From Vibrio coralliilyticus ATCC BAA-450 (GTDB taxonomy: Bacteria > Pseudomonadota > Gammaproteobacteria > Enterobacterales > Vibrionaceae), in assembly GCF_000176135.1 (NCBI RefSeq), contig NZ_ACZN01000018.1:310001-374000 (forward strand): a stretch of DNA of 64,000 nucleotides. The letters are read 5' to 3'. This document shows positions 1 through 8,792 of this stretch, one piece after another. The position numbers and the translations under genes are program-made. The notes beneath the pieces are model-generated. The model did no database searches and was not told the origin of the DNA. It saw only the letters and a list, made by a program, of their open reading frames with translations. Position 1 is the first letter of the stretch; each line of letters starts with the position of its first letter.

Positions 1-16
1 TTAAACTTTATCTATA

Positions 17-658
17 TTAGATACCCATCCTATGCGCCCATTTCATTAAATCGGCAACATTGTGGGCGTCTAGCTTACGCATGATGTTCATCCGATGGGT
101 TTCTACGGTTTTCAGACCAATCAACAAAGCTTCAGCAATGTCTCGATTACGTTTGCCTTCGAAGATCAATTTGAGTACCTGTTTTTCCCGCGGAGTTAAA
201 ACCGGGATATCCCCCTCTTCAACACCACTTAATGCCTCAATATGTTTGGCATCCAAAGCTGGGTCGAGGAAACTCTTGCCTCGTGTCACACTCTTTATTG
301 CAGCGAGCAATGTACTCTTAGAACCATTTTTCAAAACGTAACCGTTTGAACCGGCATCTAACGCTTCTCGTGCTTTGCGCTCTTCTTCAGAGGCCGTCAA
401 TACGATGATCATTATATCCGGCCAACGTTTACGTAACTGTCGAATTGCCTCGACACCGGACATGCCCGGTAGGTTAAGGTCCATGAAGACCATATCAGGC
501 TTGAGCTTAAGACACTCCTCGTATACCCCTAGCCCATCTGTCACGAATCCTACTAACTCCAAATTTGGATATGGAGAAAGGCAGCTTTTTAAACCGTCGA
601 ATATAAGGTCATGATCATCCACGACCAAGATTTTTAAATGTGAATACTCGCCAAATGT
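17..658 (-). CDS. NarL/SsrB-type response regulator, likely T3SS-linked
   Basis: A two-domain transcription regulator of 213 residues. An N-terminal receiver domain (about residues 8-125) has the acidic pair at 15-16 and the phospho-acceptor Asp near residue 61 in VFMDLNLPG. A C-terminal LuxR-type helix-turn-helix follows (about 148-213, LTPREKQVL...KTVETHRMNIMRKL). The ATG at 658 is chosen because GGAG lies 7 nt before it; in-frame starts at 664 and 691 are possible but worse placed. It lies 172 bp downstream of sctU on the same strand, which suggests, by analogy to SsrB in SPI-2, that it controls this secretion locus. No cognate kinase is inside the window. The family assignment is strong; the T3SS role is inferred from position only. 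Confidence 0.85.
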   Translation of the reverse strand, partial: TFGEYSHLKILVVDDHDLIFDGLKSCLSPYPNLELVGFVTDGLGVYEECLKLKPDMVFMDLNLPGMSGVEAIRQLRKRWPDIMIIVLTASEEERKAREALDAGSNGYVLKNGSKSTLLAAIKSVTRGKSFLDPALDAKHIEALSGVEEGDIPVLTPREKQVLKLIFEGKRNRDIAEALLIGLKTVETHRMNIMRKLDAHNVADLMKWAHRMGI

Positions 659-830
659 CATCGTCATTCTCCACGTCAGAAATCGATGCATATAAGGTTC
701 AATATAACCAAACTGCTACGAATTTATTGTTGTTATCGATATTCAATCTATCATTCAACGTGAAGTTATCAAGGGCGTTTTTCATTTAAGTGACATGGGT
801 TCTCATAACGAGGCAGATCGCAGGGCGCGT

Positions 831-1883
831 TTAGTCTTCTCCATCGTCGTAAGAGACGTTCATCACCACGCGAAGTAACTCAGCAACAGGCTCAAACAAT
901 GATTCTGGAATGACCTGACCGGGCTCTACCTGGTGATACAAGGCACGTGCTAGCGGAATGTTTTCAACCAGCGGAACCTCATGTTTCTCCGCCATTTCAA
1001 CAACATGCAGAGCCATATGTTCTTGCGCTTTGTCTAAAACCAATGGCAACGGTGTTTCACCCGGTTGGTAATAGAGGCATACCGCAATGTGCGTAGGGTT
1101 TCGGACAATGACTGTCGATTTTTTCACATTAGAAACCAACGAGCCGTTCGCTGTTTCTCTTTGCAGTTCGCGACGTTTTTGCTTCACTTCAGGGTTACCT
1201 TCTGTTTCCTTGTATTCCTGTTTAGTGTCTTCTTTCGACATCTTGAGCTGTTTCATTGTCTGGAAATGAACGAAAGCGTAATCCCCAACGGAAAAGACAA
1301 GGTAACAAACAAGGAAGGCGCCCCACAGCCATTTGATCAGCGTAAAAATGATCTCAACACCGCAATCTACACCACATGTAGGTAAATACTGGAACATATT
1401 CACATGCTGATGCAGCAGGTAATAAAAGACCAAACTGAGCACCAAAATCTTGAGCATGTTCTTACACAGCTCAAACAAGCTTTTCATTGAGAAGATGTTC
1501 TTTGCATTGTTGATGACATTCACTTTGTTAAAACTTGGTTTTAAGCTTTCAGATGCCCAAACAGGTCCTGTCTGAACCATGCAGCTAAACGCGACGGTAA
1601 TTACCAGAATAAAGACCAACCCCGCAATAAATCGAATAAGGATATAAACAAACGCCGCAACAACGGTTTCTGCCGCTACTTTAAGTGGCAAATCGATAGA
1701 AGTGATGGCGAGATCGATCATTTTCCAAATCGCCTCCATCATGCCTTGTCCTTCAATAATGAAGTAACCAAGAATCACTGCCATCTGAAAGCCTGTCACA
1801 ATCTCATTGCTTTTGATGACTTGGCCTTTTTTTCGCGCATCACGCAAGCGTTTTTGGGTTGGTTTTTCGGTTTTCTCAGCCAT
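831..1883 (-). CDS. sctU: Type III secretion export apparatus switch protein SctU (SsaU/EscU-like)
   Basis: Inner-membrane component of the T3SS export gate that switches substrate specificity after self-cleavage. The protein has 350 residues, the usual family length. It starts MAEKTEKPTQKRLRDARKKG, has four hydrophobic segments (about 28-50, 75-103, 143-160, 177-200) and a cytoplasmic domain with an intact NPTH autocleavage motif at residues 262-265. Details such as CGVDCG before the fourth segment and the MSKEDTKQEYK linker resemble Salmonella SsaU more than YscU, from memory of those sequences. The start lies 2 nt after the sctT stop, so it is probably translationally coupled. It is the last gene of sctR-S-T-U. 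Confidence 0.95.
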   Translation of the reverse strand: MAEKTEKPTQKRLRDARKKGQVIKSNEIVTGFQMAVILGYFIIEGQGMMEAIWKMIDLAITSIDLPLKVAAETVVAAFVYILIRFIAGLVFILVITVAFSCMVQTGPVWASESLKPSFNKVNVINNAKNIFSMKSLFELCKNMLKILVLSLVFYYLLHQHVNMFQYLPTCGVDCGVEIIFTLIKWLWGAFLVCYLVFSVGDYAFVHFQTMKQLKMSKEDTKQEYKETEGNPEVKQKRRELQRETANGSLVSNVKKSTVIVRNPTHIAVCLYYQPGETPLPLVLDKAQEHMALHVVEMAEKHEVPLVENIPLARALYHQVEPGQVIPESLFEPVAELLRVVMNVSYDDGED

Positions 1884-1885
1884 AC

Positions 1886-2668
1886 CTAGCCCTTAAATAA
1901 TTGGAACAGTGTTGAGATGTTGCTTTCAAACTGATTTATTTGATTGAGGTAGTGAGACAGTGCGAAATGCATGCTCACCAAAAGTAGAAAGACGACTAAA
2001 ATGCTTTTTATGGGCATCGATAGGAAAAACACGTTGAGTTGCTCAACAGACCGGTTAACCAAGCCAAGTGCAACATCCACCATGATCATGACGACCATTG
2101 CAGGCAGTGCAAAACTCAAGCACATGTCAGACATCATCTGCCACTGTTGGCTGATAAATGACAGCAGGTCCTGATTAAAAGACAAGGCTGACTCAGGAGG
2201 TAACACGGTATAGGACTGGTATAGAGCGGTTAACAAGGCGTTAAAACCACCAGATACCAGAAATAACACTCCGAGTATCTGTGTGAAGAACATACCAAAC
2301 ACTGAGGATTGTAACCCCATCAACGGGTTGAGTACCGTCGACATCGATGCACCACGCATTGTATCGATAACAAATCCGGCCATATCAATCGCCCAGAATG
2401 GAATGGCAGCACAGAAACCAACAATCAGGCCAATTAAGAGCTCTTCACCGTAAATGAATATTAGTTCTGTTAATGGTTTAGCTGCAAAGTTAACTGGGTG
2501 AGCTTGCATCATCGGGATGATGGGCAGTGCGAACATCAGTACCAGTGTATTGCGAATCAACCCGCTTCCCATCGCTCCACCTTTGAAAAGCGGTAGCATT
2601 ATCATCATGCCCAGTGGTCGCATCATGCAAAGTGCAAGAATCGGAACATATTGCATCAGGGTTGCCAT
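1886..2668 (-). CDS. sctT: Type III secretion export gate protein SctT
   Basis: Polytopic inner-membrane protein of 260 residues, typical for SctT/SpaR/FliR. It is one of the three proteins forming the helical export gate with SctR and SctS. Hydrophobic segments run through most of the protein, and the conserved PFWAID and STVLNPLMGLQSS stretches sit in the middle. The ATG directly follows the TAA of sctS, with a purine-rich AGGGGG overlapping the end of sctS as ribosome site. Gene order and tight spacing with sctS and sctU fix its identity. Confidence 0.93.
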   Translation of the reverse strand: MATLMQYVPILALCMMRPLGMMIMLPLFKGGAMGSGLIRNTLVLMFALPIIPMMQAHPVNFAAKPLTELIFIYGEELLIGLIVGFCAAIPFWAIDMAGFVIDTMRGASMSTVLNPLMGLQSSVFGMFFTQILGVLFLVSGGFNALLTALYQSYTVLPPESALSFNQDLLSFISQQWQMMSDMCLSFALPAMVVMIMVDVALGLVNRSVEQLNVFFLSMPIKSILVVFLLLVSMHFALSHYLNQINQFESNISTLFQLFKG

Positions 2669-2938
2669 TTAGCCCCCTATGTATCCAATCTGATCGAAAG
2701 CCAATCCAGCGTAGTTAAGTAGAGTGCTCCCCATCCAGTGATAGCTCACAGCAAGTGTGATGCAGACAGCCACCAACTTGATAAGGAATTGTAAAGACTG
2801 GTCTTGTATCTGCGTCAGTGCCTGAAACAAACTCACCAGAATCCCCACCGCAGAAGCCACGACGACCACAGGTAAAGAAAGGATCAGTACTAACCAAAGC
2901 AACTCAGACGTAAAATGGATAATCACCGCTTCGTTCAT
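2669..2938 (-). CDS. sctS: Type III secretion export gate protein SctS
   Basis: Small membrane protein of 89 residues with two transmembrane hairpin segments (LLWLVLILSLPVVVVASAVG and LQFLIKLVAVCITLAV), typical of SctS/FliQ. The start chosen is the ATG at 2938, whose ATGA overlaps the TGA stop of sctR. An upstream in-frame start at 2977 would add 13 residues inside sctR and exceed the usual family length of about 88. The TQIQDQSLQF loop between the helices is the characteristic FliQ/SctS loop. Confidence 0.93.
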   Translation of the reverse strand: MNEAVIIHFTSELLWLVLILSLPVVVVASAVGILVSLFQALTQIQDQSLQFLIKLVAVCITLAVSYHWMGSTLLNYAGLAFDQIGYIGG

Positions 2939-3585
2939 GAGAAAGACCCCATCAGTTGACCAATCAGTTTGTCCCAACCACCCATTAGTATGAAAATCAA
3001 TAGCTTGAACGGTAAAGCAATCGTCATTGGCGATACCATCATCATGCCCATCGCTAGTAAGATGTTAGAAACGATCAAGTCGATGGCGACAAACGGCAAA
3101 TAAAGCAAGAAACCAATTTTGAACGCTTCAATCAATTGGCTCATGGTAAACGCCGGGACCATGACCAGCAGTGAATCTTTGGATAGCTCGCTTTGGTATT
3201 GTTCAGGCCAGATTTTGTGCCCAATCTCAGAGAAGAACTGAATTTGGGTATCACTAGTGTTGTGGCTGAGAAATTGATGATATGGCGCGATGATCTGATC
3301 ACTGATTTGGCTAAACACTTCCGGTGACGCCCAATCCACAGGATGCGCGGCCAAATTATCTCGTATAGCTAAACCAACAGGCGCCATCGTAAACATCGTC
3401 AGAATTAGCGCTAAACCATAAATTGCCATATTAGGCGGGATTTGCTGAATACCCAGAGCATTTCGCAACATGGACAGCACGATCGAAAGTTTTAAAAATG
3501 ATGTGCCCATGACCGCAAACAATGGCAAAAGTGACATGAAAAATAATACTGCGATCAGTTGAATTGGATTATCCAGTAAGGCCAT
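2935..3585 (-). CDS. sctR: Type III secretion export gate protein SctR
   Basis: Inner-membrane protein of 216 residues that forms the core ring of the T3SS export gate (FliP/SctR family). Visible family marks are LPLFAVMGTSFLKLSIVLSM near the N terminus and LLYLPFVAIDLIVSNILLAM before the last transmembrane segments. The ATG at 3585 has GGAGG 5 nt upstream; a GTG at 3591 would overlap that ribosome site and is less likely. This is the first gene of the visible operon. No sctQ precedes it; instead a divergent secreted enzyme starts at 3768, so the rest of the secretion genes must lie left of the window or elsewhere. Confidence 0.93.
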   Translation of the reverse strand: MALLDNPIQLIAVLFFMSLLPLFAVMGTSFLKLSIVLSMLRNALGIQQIPPNMAIYGLALILTMFTMAPVGLAIRDNLAAHPVDWASPEVFSQISDQIIAPYHQFLSHNTSDTQIQFFSEIGHKIWPEQYQSELSKDSLLVMVPAFTMSQLIEAFKIGFLLYLPFVAIDLIVSNILLAMGMMMVSPMTIALPFKLLIFILMGGWDKLIGQLMGSFS

Positions 3586-3643
3586 AAACACCTCCCAACG
3601 ATGGTTACATGGTGAGTTTGCACTAGATAGCCATTGCTTAGTA

Positions 3644-3659
3644 TCAGGTCAGGACCTGA
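3644..3659. promoter_or_regulatory. Perfect 7-bp-arm dyad between sctR and the secreted lyase gene
   Basis: TCAGGTC-AG-GACCTGA is a perfect inverted repeat with a 2-bp centre, lying in the 182-bp space between two divergent genes. It looks like a dimeric regulator operator and is too short to be a good transcription terminator. Which regulator binds is unknown. Confidence 0.45.
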
Positions 3660-3701
3660 GATATAAGTGACATGGAATTGAATAAAAATGGAGATATAAG
3701 T
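3658..3701. repeat. Direct repeat GAGATATAAGT, two copies 33 bp apart
   Basis: The 11-mer GAGATATAAGT occurs at 3658-3668 and again at 3691-3701. The 33-bp period is close to three helical turns, as expected for a regulator contacting one face of DNA. The first copy overlaps the end of the dyad at 3644-3659. The setting is the divergent promoter region of sctRSTU and the lyase gene. Confidence 0.45.
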
Positions 3702-3767
3702 TTTTATAATCAATCACTTCTGAATCTTCGACATATCCTTTAAAGCTAAGTAAACCTTAGAGGACAT

Positions 3768-6599
3768 ATGAAGATGAATATACGTACGCTTAGTCTAGGG
3801 CTAGTCGCAACCACCATGGCGTGGTTGACCAATGCAAGCCCTTCTTATCAGGATACTGACACGCACTACCTCGCTTTCGAAGCGGAGGACTACCACAACA
3901 TTATTCGGCACAACGGAGACAATGACGGTTTCAACGTTGTCTCAATCGACGAATTCACCTCCGAATTTGGCACTTCAGTCTTACCCGAAAATTCAGCCTA
4001 TCCCGCTTCAGAAAACCGCGCTTTGCTAGCCGATTTTCGCTACGAGTATGACATGAACCAATCAACCGTTGAGTACCAAGTCGTTTTTCAAACACCCGGA
4101 ACTTATCGCCTTTATTACCGACGCTCTATGTTTGAAAAAGACAATGGGTCTTCCTACGGCGGAGAAGATTCATTTTTCTACGCGAACGAATTTGATGGAG
4201 GAGGTTTTGTTCAACATGGCAGCCGTCAATCTCAGGATAGTGATGGTGAATCCAATCCAGAGAGCAACCCTTCTGAGGGAAAATTCTTTTGGTATCGAGT
4301 CAACAATGATTTCACCGTCACTCAGCAAGACGTAGGAAGGGTTCTTACGTTTTCAATCCGAGACCGGGAAAAAGGTTTCGCACTTGATCGCTTTATCTTC
4401 AGCCTCGACCACGATTTAGATATGGAAGAAACGCCAAAAGATGGTGATCGAAATCAACTTGATGAGTTAGTAAATTCGCCAAAGCAGAAACCAGAATCTG
4501 TCCCCCACCTATTTCCAATGGACTATGTACCTCATTTCGAAAGCGATGAAGAGATCCTCGCACGTGAAGTAAAGCTCAAGAATATTCGTAATCAATATAT
4601 TGCTTACTTATTTGAGCAAGACAGGCTTGGTCATAGCCAACAACTGATCGATGCGCTGATCGCCAAGAATAACGAACAGGATGATTCAAAATCTGCGCTT
4701 CGAACTCTAATCATGTTGATAACTGATGAATCTTTTTTCCCCCATTGGAGAGGTGACACAGTTAGTCGACTCTATGCAGAGGGGGAACTTGCGCGCGTTG
4801 AAGCTGAGCGAGTCATTGTTGAGAGTGACGGCAAAGTCAACGACCTTAAGCAAGTCACTCCCATTCGTCGATACATGGACTACGCTTGGGGACTCTATAT
4901 GCTTGGAGCATTTCATGATAATACCGAAGAATCAATACGCTTCCGTACCCAATTCGAGGACTTCGTTACTCGCTATCTTGAAGGGATCGATCCCTACTAT
5001 AAGGGGGCGTATTACACCACTGGTTACAATAAAGAAGTGTTTGCCATGGACGTAGCATCAACCGTAGCTTTGCTCTACAAAAGCACGAGCAAGTTTCCAA
5101 ATATGAAAGAAGCTTTTCATTCCTTCTGGCACAACGTCACCCAAATGTCATACGACGGTGACAACTCACCACACTACGACAACAGCACCGGCTTCCAAAT
5201 CATTTTGAATATGGCGTTAAGGCATGGCCTTGAACAGGATGTAATTCAGTCTGAGCATCTGCTAAGAATCATAGATCGTATTTCGAGAACAGTGATGCCG
5301 AGTGGTCAATCTGCGAAATGGGGAAAATCGATGGAGAGTATTTCTTCCGGTCAGATAAAAATATCTGCTGGGGCTAACCTTCCGTGGGTTTTAAAAATGA
5401 GCTACCGCTTGTGGCATCATCCTCATTACCTTTACATGGCGCGCAAATACCAGGCTTTTCTTTATCAAGACCATGGTCCATTTTCAGGCAGTGACTATTC
5501 ACCAGATCTTTGGCCGGCGGGCATTGATGCATTCAATATCGAGTTAGCTAAACCAAACACTGGAGACGTACTGTCTCGTACTACTCCTCGCATAACCTCT
5601 TGTTGTGAGTATGACGGACTATTACTTGGCCGCGGTGATACAAACTACGTAGATGTCCAAGATAAGCTGGTACTTTCAACTGGGCATCACCCAAGAGCAC
5701 CTTATATGTTGATGGATTTGAGCTATACCCAACATAAAGCCGCACATGACCATCGTTCTGGTATCGATAATCACAACTTCAATGGTGCTCATACTGTAAC
5801 CAGAATGAAACGGTGGGCTGAAGCCAATAAAACCAATGGGATATACATCAATCCTACTCAATATGAATATCCCTCAGCACCTTATCCTTCAAAGGAAGTA
5901 TCAGCACCCGGAGATAATGAACGGTTTAAGCAAGTCATGAACTATGAACCTTCATCTGGCTATGAGATTGAAGAATATAGTGCACAACAACTCTCTGATG
6001 ACGCAGCCTATGGCGTAGTTAAATATCGCCGCTACCAATACGAAGATGTAGTTGCTAAGCGTGAAACCGTGTTACTCCACAATGGCGTTTTAGTGGTATT
6101 GGACACGCTATCTACTACACCAACCTACTCAGGAGATCATATCGGCGGCGCCCTTTATCAGGTATTACCGCAACTAAAATCGTCACAAGGTAACAACTGG
6201 GTTCTTCTTAAAGGGCAACAAAAAATGCTACCAACAGACTTACCCTCAGGAGAGCTACAGCAACTCGATACCTTATTGGTGTTTGAAGCTTCCGATGAAG
6301 ACGTTGAGGTGAAACTGAGCAGAAACATTTGGGACAATGAAGAAAGGGAATGGTTTAGCGCTTCAAAATCACTTGGCACAAGCGAGTCATTTAAAATTGT
6401 CTCTTTGATACTGCCATTAAGAAACAGTCACGCAATCCAATCGTTCGTTAACGCTATAGACATAAAGTATGAGGCCGAATCAACACTGATCACTATTCCG
6501 TATAACTCAACACAGAACTTAAAGGTGGCTTTTCATTCCAATCAACCAGCTAACGTTAGCTACGATAATTTCAGTGAAAAAATCACACAAAGTGAATAA
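3768..6599 (+). CDS. Secreted polysaccharide-lyase-like protein with N-terminal carbohydrate-binding-like domain
   Basis: Large exported protein of 943 residues with a Sec signal peptide (cleavage probably after TNAS, about residue 24). Residues about 30-215 look like a beta-sandwich carbohydrate-binding module (AFEAEDYHNII..., GTYRLYYRRSM). About 360-560 is helix-rich with Trp/His/Tyr-rich stretches (YDGDNSPHYDNSTG, YRLWHHPHYLYM), like the alpha/alpha toroid of heparinase- or alginate-lyase-type enzymes. The remainder is beta-rich and includes AAHDHRSGIDNHNF, reminiscent of the His-containing motif of heparinase II/III-like lyases. I infer a polysaccharide lyase but cannot name the substrate or PL family. 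ATGs at 3768 and 3774 are both possible; AGGA lies 3 and 9 nt away. It is divergent from sctR. Confidence 0.65.
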   Translation: MKMNIRTLSLGLVATTMAWLTNASPSYQDTDTHYLAFEAEDYHNIIRHNGDNDGFNVVSIDEFTSEFGTSVLPENSAYPASENRALLADFRYEYDMNQSTVEYQVVFQTPGTYRLYYRRSMFEKDNGSSYGGEDSFFYANEFDGGGFVQHGSRQSQDSDGESNPESNPSEGKFFWYRVNNDFTVTQQDVGRVLTFSIRDREKGFALDRFIFSLDHDLDMEETPKDGDRNQLDELVNSPKQKPESVPHLFPMDYVPHFESDEEILAREVKLKNIRNQYIAYLFEQDRLGHSQQLIDALIAKNNEQDDSKSALRTLIMLITDESFFPHWRGDTVSRLYAEGELARVEAERVIVESDGKVNDLKQVTPIRRYMDYAWGLYMLGAFHDNTEESIRFRTQFEDFVTRYLEGIDPYYKGAYYTTGYNKEVFAMDVASTVALLYKSTSKFPNMKEAFHSFWHNVTQMSYDGDNSPHYDNSTGFQIILNMALRHGLEQDVIQSEHLLRIIDRISRTVMPSGQSAKWGKSMESISSGQIKISAGANLPWVLKMSYRLWHHPHYLYMARKYQAFLYQDHGPFSGSDYSPDLWPAGIDAFNIELAKPNTGDVLSRTTPRITSCCEYDGLLLGRGDTNYVDVQDKLVLSTGHHPRAPYMLMDLSYTQHKAAHDHRSGIDNHNFNGAHTVTRMKRWAEANKTNGIYINPTQYEYPSAPYPSKEVSAPGDNERFKQVMNYEPSSGYEIEEYSAQQLSDDAAYGVVKYRRYQYEDVVAKRETVLLHNGVLVVLDTLSTTPTYSGDHIGGALYQVLPQLKSSQGNNWVLLKGQQKMLPTDLPSGELQQLDTLLVFEASDEDVEVKLSRNIWDNEEREWFSASKSLGTSESFKIVSLILPLRNSHAIQSFVNAIDIKYEAESTLITIPYNSTQNLKVAFHSNQPANVSYDNFSEKITQSE

Positions 6600-6631
6600 T
6601 AATTTGCTGACTTAGAAATCCTCAAAGAAAA

Positions 6632-6664
6632 GGCCATTCGCTCTTATATAGAGGGCGAATGGCC
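6632..6664 (-). terminator. Rho-independent terminator for the 6731-7093 gene
   Basis: A perfect 10-bp stem GGCCATTCGC/GCGAATGGCC. Read on the minus strand it is followed by TTTTCTTT, so it serves the minus-strand gene ending at 6731. On the plus strand there is no T-tract, though the hairpin could still affect the lyase transcript. Confidence 0.75.
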
Positions 6665-6730
6665 ATAAATAGAAACAGTAAATATATCTAAACAAAAAGA
6701 CAATCTAGGTATATTAGATTGATATAAAAT

Positions 6731-7093
6731 TTAAAGGCGGAACTTAACACCAATAATATTTGCTTCTTCGAGATCTTGAAGTGTTAGTTCAAAATCTTCT
6801 TTTGATGAGAGTTCAACCTCCCAACTTTTCTCTTTACTTTCGACTTTTAGCAGGGAATTTTCACTGGTTAACTGCCAATTTCCTGTCGGTTTTTCCACTA
6901 CCAGTTTTGAGCCTTCCAAAACGGCATTGATAGAACTATTTTTAACATTAAAAGTACAACTTGGTTTCAACTCACATTCCACATTTCCTTGCTCTTTGTA
7001 GGCCATTGTTCGCCAAATAAACGCAGTAATTAAAAGGGTTAACATGATGATTATTTGAGCAAAACGACCACGTGTGAGTTTTTCGGCTGCCAT
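6731..7093 (-). CDS. Small single-pass membrane protein of unknown function
   Basis: A 120-residue protein with one N-terminal transmembrane helix (about residues 12-30, AQIIIMLTLLITAFIW) and a roughly 85-residue domain outside it with a Cys pair in CELKPSCTF. The pattern suggests a periplasmic beta-rich domain. The ATG at 7093 is preferred; a TTG at 7117 would extend it. It is divergent from ccoN, so it may be expressed with, or relate to, the cbb3 oxidase, but nothing in the sequence proves that. I do not recognise a named family. Confidence 0.7.
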   Translation of the reverse strand: MAAEKLTRGRFAQIIIMLTLLITAFIWRTMAYKEQGNVECELKPSCTFNVKNSSINAVLEGSKLVVEKPTGNWQLTSENSLLKVESKEKSWEVELSSKEDFELTLQDLEEANIIGVKFRL

Positions 7094-7351
7094 TCGGTAC
7101 GGTTCTCCGTGTAACAAACTTCAAAGTTTTAAAATAAAAGGTCAAAACCTGACCGACTGTAAGGTTACTACCCTGTCATTGAATTGTTAAATGCAGTATA
7201 GTTGGCGGCTGAAAATGCCACTTTTTTATTAAAATCGGCAAGAAAGTTTAACCGACTGTTTCGGCGTCATTTTCTTTATGGTTTGGGTGGCATTACGACA
7301 TGTGTCGTGTTGGAAGTAAAGTGTAGTTAATTAGAAATTGGAAGCATGCAA

Positions 7352-8779
7352 ATGAGCCAAGAAAAGCAGCTTGAACAAAACTACAACTATACGGTCGTCC
7401 GTCAGTTCACCCTAGTAACCATTCTATGGGGTATTGTCGGTATGGGCGTTGGTGTTTTGATTGCCGCTCAATTAGTTTGGCCACAGCTAAACTTTGATAC
7501 GCCGTGGTTGACGTACAGTCGTTTACGTCCTCTGCATACTAATGCGGTTATTTTTGCGTTTGGTACAAGTGCTCTGTTCGCAACGTCTTACTACGTTGTG
7601 CAGCGTACCTGTCAAACTCGTTTATTTGGTGGCCCTCTTGTTGCCTTCACCTTTTGGGGTTGGCAAGCAATCATCTTAGCAGCAGCTATCACTCTGCCTT
7701 TAGGTATGACCTCAGGCAAAGAGTACGCTGAACTGGAATGGCCGATCGACATCGCTATCGCGGTAGTCTGGGTCTCTTACGCTGTCGTGTTCTTCGGGAC
7801 ATTGATCAAGCGTAATACGTCTCACATCTACGTAGCGAACTGGTTCTTCGGAGCCTTCATCATCACAGTAGCGGTTCTTCATATCGTTAACAGCATGGCT
7901 ATCCCTGTGTCTATGGGTAAATCGTACTCGATTTATTCAGGTGCGGTGGATGCGATGGTTCAATGGTGGTACGGACACAACGCGGTAGGTTTCCTACTAA
8001 CTGCGGGTTTCCTAGGTATGATGTACTACTTTGTTCCTAAGCAAGCTGAACGTCCTGTTTATTCTTACCGTCTATCTATCGTTCACTTCTGGGCGCTTGT
8101 ATCTCTATACATTTGGGCCGGCCCTCACCACCTACACTACACTGCTCTACCAGATTGGACGCAGTCAATTGGTATGGTGATGTCTTTGGTACTGTTCGCT
8201 CCTTCTTGGGGTGGTATGATCAACGGTATCATGACGCTATCTGGTGCTTGGCATAAGCTTCGTTATGACCCAATTCTTCGTTTCCTAATCGTATCTCTAT
8301 CGTTCTACGGTATGTCTACGTTTGAAGGTCCAATGATGTCAATTAAGACAGTTAACGCACTGTCTCACTACACTGACTGGACTATCGGCCACGTACACTC
8401 TGGTGCACTTGGTTGGGTTGCAATGGTTTCTATCGGTTCTGTATACCACCTAGTTCCTCGCCTGTTTGGTCAAGAGCGTATGTACTCTGTGAGCATGATC
8501 AACGCGCACTTCTGGTTGGCAACAATCGGTACGGTTCTATACATCGTTGCAATGTGGATCTCTGGCGTAATGCAAGGTCTGATGTGGCGTGCAGTTAACT
8601 CTGACGGTACGTTGACTTACAGCTTCGTTGAATCTGTACAGGCTTCTTACCCGTTCTACTTCGTACGTTTCCTAGGTGGTTTCATCTTCCTAACTGGTAT
8701 GTTCTTAATGGCATACAACACGTACAAGACTGTAACAGCGCCAAAAGATAGCCTAAAAGCTATCCCGCAGCCGGCATAA
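7352..8779 (+). CDS. ccoN: cbb3-type cytochrome c oxidase subunit I
   Basis: Catalytic subunit of the high-affinity cbb3 oxidase, which reduces oxygen to water in the inner membrane. The 475-residue protein has about twelve transmembrane segments and the expected histidine-containing helices, for example RPLHTNAVIFAFG, WYGHNAVGFLL, GPHHLHYT and DWTIGHVHSGALGW, which carry the heme and copper ligands. The ATG at 7352 is preferred because GGAAG lies 7 nt upstream; the ATG at 7346 is too close to it. It opens the ccoNOQP operon. Confidence 0.97.
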   Translation: MSQEKQLEQNYNYTVVRQFTLVTILWGIVGMGVGVLIAAQLVWPQLNFDTPWLTYSRLRPLHTNAVIFAFGTSALFATSYYVVQRTCQTRLFGGPLVAFTFWGWQAIILAAAITLPLGMTSGKEYAELEWPIDIAIAVVWVSYAVVFFGTLIKRNTSHIYVANWFFGAFIITVAVLHIVNSMAIPVSMGKSYSIYSGAVDAMVQWWYGHNAVGFLLTAGFLGMMYYFVPKQAERPVYSYRLSIVHFWALVSLYIWAGPHHLHYTALPDWTQSIGMVMSLVLFAPSWGGMINGIMTLSGAWHKLRYDPILRFLIVSLSFYGMSTFEGPMMSIKTVNALSHYTDWTIGHVHSGALGWVAMVSIGSVYHLVPRLFGQERMYSVSMINAHFWLATIGTVLYIVAMWISGVMQGLMWRAVNSDGTLTYSFVESVQASYPFYFVRFLGGFIFLTGMFLMAYNTYKTVTAPKDSLKAIPQPA

Positions 8780-8792
8780 GGAGATTAAAAGA

